The translations under genes were made by a program, and so were the position numbers. From a bacterium MnTg02 (GTDB lineage: Bacteria; Pseudomonadota; Alphaproteobacteria; Rhizobiales; BFAS01), in the NCBI GenBank assembly GCA_008974985.1, contig BFAS01000375.1, forward strand, positions 1-38,056: a DNA stretch of 38,056 nt, read 5' to 3'. The notes beneath the pieces are model-generated. The model was not told the origin of the DNA and did no database searches. It was given only the letters and a program-made list of their open reading frames with translations. The stretch's first letter is position 1; each line of letters opens with the position of its first letter. Shown piece after piece: positions 31,240-38,056 of this stretch.

Positions 31240-31357
31240 ACTCTTTTCACCCTGTCTATAGCCGGTCTCAATAAATCATGCAATAAAGATATAAACAACT
31301 CCTTATGTCCTCGTTTTCGGCGAGAGAATTGGAAAGCATTGTGCGGATTGGGCCGCG

Positions 31358-31672
31358 TTAAGCCTTTTCATGAAATCCGGCCTCGACCAAAGCCGTTAAT
31401 GCGTCGAGCGCATCATGCGCCTCTGCGCCCCGCGTTTCGACTAAGATCGTACTGCCTTGTCCGGCCGCAAGCATCATCAGACCCATAATCGACGTACCAC
31501 CGACTGTCTCGCCGGAACGCGTGACAGAAACCTCCGCATTGAACCGTTCGGCGCATTTCACGAAGAGCGCCGAAGCGCGCGCATGAAGACCTTTTTGATT
31601 TCTAATCGTAACTTCCGCGAAAAAAGGGCCGAAGTCGGATGTCCCTATTCCGGAGATCTTATCGTCCGTCAT
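31358..31672 (-). CDS. ptsH: HPr family phosphocarrier protein
   Basis: NQKGLHARASALFVKCAERF (phospho-His site) and GGTSIMGLMMLAAGQGS (Ser site). Confidence 0.93.
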   Translation of the reverse strand: MTDDKISGIGTSDFGPFFAEVTIRNQKGLHARASALFVKCAERFNAEVSVTRSGETVGGTSIMGLMMLAAGQGSTILVETRGAEAHDALDALTALVEAGFHEKA

Positions 31673-31841
31673 CGCGTTGCCTCACCCAATGATTTGCCCC
31701 TGCTAAAATCTATGCCCGGAACGCCAAAAAGACCGAGAAGCGCCGGGCTTTCCATGCCAAGTTCTTATCCTGCAACTTTGTCTGATAGGAATTTATTGAT
31801 TTCAAAATTCAAGACCTGAGGCGGGACCGCGCTTAATAAGC

Positions 31842-32243
31842 CTATTTACCAGAGAGCACTTGACTTGCCACGCTGATATATTTTCGACCAGCCTCCTGGG
31901 CCTCGTGAATGGCTTCGGTTATGTCGCGTTCGCCGCGAACGCTCGCAAGCTTGATTAGCATTGGCAAATTAATTCCGGCAATCACTTCCACTTTGGTGAT
32001 CTCCATAACGGAGATTGCGAGATTGGACGGAGTTCCGCCGAACATATCGGTCAGCAAAATTGCGCCTTGCCCGGTATCGACCGCGCGAATCGCGGCCAAT
32101 ATTTCGTTCCTCCGATTTTCCATATCGTCATCAGGGCCAATGGAAATCGTCTCTAATTGCTCTTGCGGTCCAACCACATGCTCAAGTGCCGAACGGAATT
32201 CCGTAGCTAATCCCCCATGGGTGACGATCACGAGACCGATCAT
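31842..32243 (-). CDS. PTS sugar transporter subunit IIA, mannose (EIIA-Man) type
   Basis: MIGLVIVTHGGLATEFRSALEHVVG, ILLTDMFGGTPSNLAIS. Confidence 0.92.
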   Translation of the reverse strand: MIGLVIVTHGGLATEFRSALEHVVGPQEQLETISIGPDDDMENRRNEILAAIRAVDTGQGAILLTDMFGGTPSNLAISVMEITKVEVIAGINLPMLIKLASVRGERDITEAIHEAQEAGRKYISVASQVLSGK

Positions 32244-32301
32244 GCCTATATCAATTGCCTTTCCAAATTAACGTGCACGTCGCACAGCGGATAATCCATT
32301 C

Positions 32302-32402
32302 GAGCGAAATCCGCTCACATTAAACCGGATGTTCGCTCCATCTTTTGTTTGAACATGCTCTTTTCGCAAAACCGGTATCCCCTTATGAGGATCATGCTCT
32401 AG
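32302..32402. repeat. Bipartite intergenic element, copy C
   Basis: Inverted repeat GAGCGAAATCCG-N12-CGGATGTTCGCTC (32302-32338) followed by module catcttttgtttgaacatgctcttttcgcaaaaccggtatccccttatgaggatcatgctctag. Confidence 0.8.
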
Positions 32403-32523
32403 CAGATTGATCCATCATTGGAGATTGGGCAAGACAACATTCCAATATCAATTTGTCTGGAGCGGCCGGGCTTCGCAACATCTAAAAAATTTAACGTCAC
32501 GCTAATGCCGGGCCGGCTTCGCA

Positions 32524-32991
32524 TTAAGGCGCTGTGCGATCAAGCTGCATGAGCGAATGCCACACTTTTAAAGGGGCCGATGCCTCGAAAGGCGCGAGCG
32601 CGATGAGCGGTATCCGTATACCGAGATAATCGACAGTGGGGAAGGGATAATCCGGTAATCGCGGAACAGCATCGGAAGGAACCAGGTCGACCGCCAAACG
32701 AAGCTCCGCAACGACATCGGAAGCCCGCACGATCCCCACACCGCGAATTTCAATGCGTCCTGCAAGCGCCTCGGGGGCGCTCGCCATCAGCCGGCCATCT
32801 TCGGCTTTGCTCAGGATAATTTGGTCATCGGCAACCAGCTGAAAGGATACAGCGTTAGCTTCGAATGCGGGAAAACAATGGAGACAGCGTAACGCGAGAT
32901 CGGACTTGCCCGCTCCGGATACACCGCGCAGTAAAACGGCGCGCTCGCCATAGGCAAGGCATGTGCCATGAATCAGTTCGGAAGACGGCAT
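32524..32991 (-). CDS. hprK: HPr kinase/phosphorylase, short alphaproteobacterial form (C-terminal domain only)
   Basis: 155 aa; HGTCLAYGERAVLLRGVSGAGKSDLALRCL Walker A; located between chvG and EIIA. Confidence 0.9.
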   Translation of the reverse strand: MPSSELIHGTCLAYGERAVLLRGVSGAGKSDLALRCLHCFPAFEANAVSFQLVADDQIILSKAEDGRLMASAPEALAGRIEIRGVGIVRASDVVAELRLAVDLVPSDAVPRLPDYPFPTVDYLGIRIPLIALAPFEASAPLKVWHSLMQLDRTAP

Positions 32992-33024
32992 CGCCTGGCG
33001 TATCCTCGGCTGCTTTGCGAATTC

Positions 33025-34821
33025 TCAGGCCGCCGGCAGACGCACGATAAGGCGTGCCCCGATAGATCGTGTATCCGCGCCACCGCCACTTTGCGGCGCC
33101 GTACCAGCCGGATAGCGGTTTTCAGCCCAAATCCGCCCATCGTGGGCCATCACAATCTGCCTAGAAATGTTGAGTCCGAGCCCCGAATTTTCACCAAATG
33201 ACTCTTCGCCTGGCCGGTCCGTGTAAAAACGTTCAAAAATACGTTCGAGATTTTCCGGCGGAATTCCCGGACCATCATCGTCAACAATGATTTCGACTTC
33301 GTTCCGGATCCGGTGTGCCATTAGTCGGACTGAGCTATTCGGCGGCGAAAATGACATTGCGTTGCCGAGCAAATTATGAATGACCTGGGCAATCCGGCTA
33401 TCATGTCCATTGACAATATAGGCTCTGCTGTCATTCGGCACGTCAGCGATTTCAACAATAATTCGGGGCAAGCCTTCGCGATGCAAATCGTCGAACACAG
33501 CGGCAATTGTCTCGATAAGCAGCACAAGATTAACCGGCTGCGCATCCTCCCGGACCAACTCCGCGTCAAGACGAGAAGCATCCGAAATATCGGTGATCAG
33601 CCGATCAAGCCGCTTTACATCCTTAAGGATGATTTCCATCAGCCGCTCCCGGTCGCCGGGCTTGATGGCAAGAGGAAAAGTCTCCGCCGCACTTCTGAGA
33701 GATGTCAACGGGTTCTTGAGCTCATGAGACACATCCGCCGCGAAATTCTCAATGGCATCCATCCGCCGGTAAAGTGCCTCTGTCATATCGCGAAGCGCAC
33801 CGGACAAATAACCAATTTCGTCGGAGCGATGGGTGAAATCCGGGATTTCTTCCCGCGCTTTGATACTCTTGCGAACCCGTTTGGCGCCCTCGGATAATTT
33901 CTGCATTGGACCGGCGATCATTCCTGCCAGCAGCACCGATAAAAACACTGCCACGCCAGTTGCGATGAAAAATACCTTGGCAAGTGACCAATGTTGGGCA
34001 GCAAGGATTGAGTCGATTTCTCCTTCGCGGGTTGACAACAATAATGCACCGAGGACCGAACGAGTTTGCTTAATAGGAACGGCAACGCTCACGATCAGCT
34101 CACCGATTTCGTTCACACGCACAATTGGAGTTATCGTTCCGGCAAGCGCTGTGACAACCTCGGAATATGCTTTGCCATTGGCATCGCCAATCTCTTTGTA
34201 GACCAGCAGATCGCGCCGACGCAGCCAGGCTTTAATATTCCGCAATTGCCGGTCGAAAAAACCGCTTGCTTCATATTCTAACTGCCGCGGCAATTCGAAC
34301 TGCAGAACCCGGCCTGTCTCATATTGGCGAGCGCTATCCAGAACAAGCGCGCCATCACGTGCATATATTCGGGCGCGCGTGCCTGTCGGCTGAACCAAAC
34401 GCTTTAATATTGGCGCAACGCGTTCCGGGTTTATCGGGAACTCAAGTGACGAAAACCCGTCAACGCGGACGGCCATCGGCGTTTCGCTATCTTGCTCCAG
34501 AAGCTTGTTGGCGTCGATGACGAACCCGGAAGATTCGGTCGCCGATGAAGCCGCAATCGCGGTGGCCATGATTTGGCCCTGGGCTTGCAGGCTTTTAACC
34601 TGCGCATCAATCAGATTCGCTGTCGACTGATTGATAGAGATAATGCCAAATATAAGTATCGCCAGACCGAGCAAATTGACGCCAACGATACGCCCTGTCA
34701 GCGTTGTAAAGCGGCTAGGGAAACCGATGCTTCCGAATAGACGTCCTATTCGTTGCGTCCAGCCACCCAGCCTTGCCTTAAGGTCAATAGCTTGCCAGGA
34801 TCGGTCTGTTTCGACTGCCAT
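33025..34821 (-). CDS. chvG: Two-component sensor histidine kinase ChvG/ExoS-like
   Basis: 598 aa; TMs flanking a periplasmic sensor region, HAMP-like region, H-box FAADVSHELKNPLTSLRSAAETF, ATPase boxes. Confidence 0.9.
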   Translation of the reverse strand: MAVETDRSWQAIDLKARLGGWTQRIGRLFGSIGFPSRFTTLTGRIVGVNLLGLAILIFGIISINQSTANLIDAQVKSLQAQGQIMATAIAASSATESSGFVIDANKLLEQDSETPMAVRVDGFSSLEFPINPERVAPILKRLVQPTGTRARIYARDGALVLDSARQYETGRVLQFELPRQLEYEASGFFDRQLRNIKAWLRRRDLLVYKEIGDANGKAYSEVVTALAGTITPIVRVNEIGELIVSVAVPIKQTRSVLGALLLSTREGEIDSILAAQHWSLAKVFFIATGVAVFLSVLLAGMIAGPMQKLSEGAKRVRKSIKAREEIPDFTHRSDEIGYLSGALRDMTEALYRRMDAIENFAADVSHELKNPLTSLRSAAETFPLAIKPGDRERLMEIILKDVKRLDRLITDISDASRLDAELVREDAQPVNLVLLIETIAAVFDDLHREGLPRIIVEIADVPNDSRAYIVNGHDSRIAQVIHNLLGNAMSFSPPNSSVRLMAHRIRNEVEIIVDDDGPGIPPENLERIFERFYTDRPGEESFGENSGLGLNISRQIVMAHDGRIWAENRYPAGTAPQSGGGADTRSIGARLIVRLPAA

Positions 34822-34836
34822 CTGGCCTCGTCATCA

Positions 34837-35532
34837 TCATTCCTTGAACCGATAGCCTACACCATAGAGCGTTTCGATGACATCGAAGTCGTCATCGACG
34901 ACCTTAAACTTCTTACGCAGCCTCTTGATATGACTATCGATGGTGCGGTCATCGACATATACCTGATCGTCATAGGCCGCGTCCATCAATGCATCCCGAC
35001 TTTTAACGACTCCGGGACGCTGCGCCAAGGCGTGCAAAATCAAAAATTCCGTTACGGTTAGCGTTACCGCCTGACCTTCCCAGTGGCAGGTATGGCGTTC
35101 CGGATCCATCATCAGCTTACCGCGTTCCAACACTTTGGCATCATTGGTGGCCGGAACGGTACCATCTTTTAGTTGAGCGCGGCGGAGAATGACGCGAACG
35201 CGCTCGACGAGCAAGCGCTGAGAAAAGGGCTTTGCGATAAAGTCATCGGCACCCATTTTGAGACCGAAAAGCTCGTCGATCTCCTCATCCTTGGAGGTCA
35301 GAAAAATGACGGGCATTTCAGACTTTTGCCGAAGACGGCGAAGCAGCTCCATGCCATCCATTCTCGGCATTTTAATATCGAGGATTGCAAGATCCGGCGG
35401 ATGGGCAGTCAAGCCGTCATAGGCCGTTACGCCATCATTATATGTGTGAATCTTATAACCTTCCGCCTCTAAGACCATTCTGAGAGAGGCAAGAATGTTT
35501 CGGTCGTCATCAACAAGAGCGATTGTGGGCAT
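34837..35532 (-). CDS. chvI: Two-component response regulator ChvI-like (OmpR family)
   Basis: [40 protein letters not shown]-term winged helix [16 protein letters not shown]. Confidence 0.92.
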   Translation of the reverse strand: MPTIALVDDDRNILASLRMVLEAEGYKIHTYNDGVTAYDGLTAHPPDLAILDIKMPRMDGMELLRRLRQKSEMPVIFLTSKDEEIDELFGLKMGADDFIAKPFSQRLLVERVRVILRRAQLKDGTVPATNDAKVLERGKLMMDPERHTCHWEGQAVTLTVTEFLILHALAQRPGVVKSRDALMDAAYDDQVYVDDRTIDSHIKRLRKKFKVVDDDFDVIETLYGVGYRFKE

Positions 35533-35706
35533 TGTTTCCGTGTCCCGAGCAATGGTGGTGCTCGCGGCGATCTATGGTTTGATAGTGAACAAATTATGGC
35601 AGCATCAAGTTTAGTGCGCAAACAAATGAATGCCACGTGAATAAGCTGCAGCGAGCAGATGCGCAAATCTTCTGCCGACATGCAAGCCCTATGATAGTAC
35701 AATATT

Positions 35707-36432
35707 ATGGCCGGTACAGATAATATCGACGTGGTGGCGGACTCAAGGCTTCTGATCCGCACCAGCTTCAAAGCTACTTTAGCGACGCTCGATGCGCAAT
35801 CCGGCGCGCCTTACGCCTCCCTCATTACGGTCGCGACCGATATTGAGGGGTCGCCTATATTTCTGATTTCCACACTTGCTAAACATACCCAGAATCTCAA
35901 CCAGGATAACCGTGCTTCGCTATTGTTCGACGGAACGGGCGCGGTTGCGGACCCTTTGAGGGGACGCCGTGTCAGCCTATCCGGGCGGGCGATGAAAGAT
36001 TCGAGTGAAAGAAGCCGCACACGGTTTCTAAACCGCCACCCGCAGGCTGAAGCTTACGCGGATTTCGATGATTTTTCCTTTTACCGCCTGGAAATTGAGA
36101 ACGGCCATTTTGTCGGTGGATTCGGCCGCATACATGATATTTCAGCGGCCAATCTTCTCATCGACATCACTGGGGCAGAACCGCTGATCGATTCCGAAAA
36201 AGAAATTGTGGACCATATGAACGCCGACCATACGGATGCGATTCAGCTGTATGCCACCCGGTTGCTCAATGGAGCAGATGGCGATTGGCGGATGTCAGGA
36301 TGCGATCCAGACGGGTGTGATCTGGTCAACGGCAACGAAGCACTGAGACTCACTTTCCGAGAGCCAGCAGCCTCACCAGACGCGGTCCGCAAAATACTTG
36401 TCGCTCTTGTGCAGGAGGCCCGCAATGCTTGA
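35707..36432 (+). CDS. HugZ/pyridoxamine 5'-phosphate oxidase-like protein with C-terminal DUF2470-type domain
   Basis: 241 aa; TLDAQSGAPYASLITVATDIEGSPIFLISTLAKHTQNL..., HMNADHTDAIQLYA. Confidence 0.85.
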   Translation: MAGTDNIDVVADSRLLIRTSFKATLATLDAQSGAPYASLITVATDIEGSPIFLISTLAKHTQNLNQDNRASLLFDGTGAVADPLRGRRVSLSGRAMKDSSERSRTRFLNRHPQAEAYADFDDFSFYRLEIENGHFVGGFGRIHDISAANLLIDITGAEPLIDSEKEIVDHMNADHTDAIQLYATRLLNGADGDWRMSGCDPDGCDLVNGNEALRLTFREPAASPDAVRKILVALVQEARNA

Positions 36433-36802
36433 ATATCGAAATTCAACCCGCCAGATCCAATACTAGGTCCCAAAGCCTGTCGGGTCGGAAGGATCGGCTC
36501 TTTCGTCGAATTAAGGATAATTTGAAAAAGAGTTCCAACTGTCTGGTAAATCCGCCGTCGCGGGAGAATTCGGGCTCGAAAATCCCTGATGATTGACGTT
36601 ACGTAAGACCTCTGGATGACTTGACCGGGCGCAAGAGCATTCATAGGGTACAGGGTCTTAGCACGACGCAAGTCTTGGGGTCCGGATCCTAAAAAGACGT
36701 GCGTAGATCGCCAGCATCCGGTGTCGATGAGACGCCTCGCGCGACCCGTACAGGGATATATACCAAGACCGCTACGGACATGGTTTGGGAGGATGTGGCG
36801 TA

Positions 36803-38056
36803 ATGGCAGTACAAGTTTCAGCAGTGCATGATGACACTGATGATATCTCTCCGGATCTCACCATACCGTCCAATCAGCTGAACACCTCCAGCATCGCGCT
36901 CTACGAAATGGCCGTTGCCCGCGGCGAAGGTCATCTGACGGCCAACGGCGCGCTATCGGTCGAGACGGGCCAGCACACCGGCCGGTCGGCACGAGACAAG
37001 TTCATTGTTCGCGACGCCGTCACCGACCCGGTGATCTGGTGGGACAATAACCAGTCCATGAAAGCGGAACATTTCGAAGTGCTCTATGCGGACATGCTGG
37101 CTCATGCCGAGGGCCGCGATCTTTTTCAGCAGGATTTATTCGCCGGCGCCGATCCTGCGTACCGGCTGCCTGTCCGTGTTTACGTTGAATATGCCTGGCA
37201 CGCGCTGTTCATCCGCTATCTCCTGCGCGCACCGGAAGCCGGCGAGCTGCAATCCTTCTCACCGAAATTCACGATCATCAATCTGCCGAGTTTCAGAGCA
37301 GATCCCGCGCGTCACGGAGTGCGCTCCGAGACGGTGATTGCTTGTGATTTTTCACGTCATCTCGTTTTGATCGGCGGCACATCCTACGCCGGTGAAATCA
37401 AGAAGGCCGTTTTCTCCTTCCTTAATTTTATTCTTCCCGAACAGAATGTGATGCCCATGCATTGCTCGGCGAATGAGGGCCCGGACGGATCCGCTATCTT
37501 TTTCGGCTTATCCGGCACCGGCAAGACGACCCTTTCCGCCGACCCGAAACGAACGCTGTTGGGCGACGACGAGCATGGCTGGTCGGAGAACGGCCTTTTT
37601 AATTTCGAAGGCGGCTGTTATGCCAAAACGATCCGGTTATCCGCCGAATCGGAACCGCAGATCTACGCCGCAACCAACAGGTTTGGCGCAGTGCTCGAAA
37701 ATGTGGTTATCGACCCCGCAACGCGGGAACCCGATTATGATGACGGATCGCTCACGGAGAACGCGCGTTCCGCCTACCCGCTGCCTTTTATCCCCAATGC
37801 CAGCGAAACCGGCCGCACCGATCATCCGAAATCGATCATTATGCTCACTGCAGATGCTTACGGCGTCATGCCGCCCATCGCCAAGCTAACGCCCAGCCAG
37901 GCTATTTATCACTTCATTTCCGGCTATACCGCCAAAGTCGCCGGCACGGAAAAAGGCGTGAGCGGCGTCCAAGCCACCTTCTCGACCTGCTTCGGCGCCC
38001 CTTTCATGCCACGTCACCCAAGCATCTATGGCAGTCTGCTCCGCCAACTCATTGCC
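36803..38056 (+). CDS. pckA: Phosphoenolpyruvate carboxykinase (ATP), truncated by the window end
   Basis: Manual translation from ATG 36803: [19 protein letters not shown]...[16 protein letters not shown]...[28 protein letters not shown]; open through 38056. Missing from the ORF track because it has no stop in the window. Confidence 0.94.
   Translation, partial: MAVQVSAVHDDTDDISPDLTIPSNQLNTSSIALYEMAVARGEGHLTANGALSVETGQHTGRSARDKFIVRDAVTDPVIWWDNNQSMKAEHFEVLYADMLAHAEGRDLFQQDLFAGADPAYRLPVRVYVEYAWHALFIRYLLRAPEAGELQSFSPKFTIINLPSFRADPARHGVRSETVIACDFSRHLVLIGGTSYAGEIKKAVFSFLNFILPEQNVMPMHCSANEGPDGSAIFFGLSGTGKTTLSADPKRTLLGDDEHGWSENGLFNFEGGCYAKTIRLSAESEPQIYAATNRFGAVLENVVIDPATREPDYDDGSLTENARSAYPLPFIPNASETGRTDHPKSIIMLTADAYGVMPPIAKLTPSQAIYHFISGYTAKVAGTEKGVSGVQATFSTCFGAPFMPRHPSIYGSLLRQLIA

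Noticed and set aside
32463-32523. Short near-repeat CCGGGCTTCGCA / CCGGCTTCGCA downstream of hprK
   Set aside because: Only ~11 nt and common vocabulary in GC-rich DNA; not distinguishable from chance.
36243-36671. 142-aa minus-strand ORF between the HugZ-like gene and pckA
   Set aside because: Half of it is antisense to the HugZ-like gene; composition not protein-like; no motif.
1-38056. CRISPR arrays, transposases, integrases, rRNA and tRNA genes
   Set aside because: No regularly spaced repeats, no mobile-element proteins in the ORF track, and no T-loop-like GTTCRANNC plus cloverleaf arrangement recognised in the intergenic regions by eye. A tRNAscan/Infernal run would be decisive.

Overview
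This 38 kb window is a gene-dense alphaproteobacterial chromosomal segment, most likely Hyphomicrobiales (Rhizobiales) judging from gene order, protein types and intergenic repeats. It is almost entirely conserved core genome. Left part: plsC and a YdcF-like gene, ftsX-ftsE, a zinc-ribbon membrane protein, hpt, a TIGR02300-type protein, then aroA-cmk-rpsA-sppA-ihfB-lapA-trpF-trpB-trpA-accD-folC on the + strand. Middle and right: a long minus-strand run chvI-chvG-hprK-EIIA(Man)-HPr-ahcY-divL-(tsaE/amgK fusion)-murU-like-addB-addA-trxA. Right edge: a HugZ/DUF2470-type gene and a truncated pckA on the + strand. I see no phage, transposon, CRISPR, rRNA or recognisable tRNA, and no convincing new multi-gene system. 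The best second-look items are: (1) three copies of a bipartite ~100-nt intergenic element (11779-11881, 29641-29746, 32302-32402) with a variable palindromic half and a more conserved half whose stem arms differ in sequence between copies but still pair; the copy beside ahcY contributes the ahcY stop codon; (2) a DivL-type kinase with Tyr in place of the phospho-acceptor His (VSYELRTPL); (3) a nested hairpin in the ahcY 5' leader; (4) a TsaE-AmgK-like fusion next to a MurU-like gene; (5) an incomplete regulatory PTS linked to ChvG/ChvI with a HugZ-like gene next to pckA; (6) a ~370-bp non-coding region upstream of pckA.
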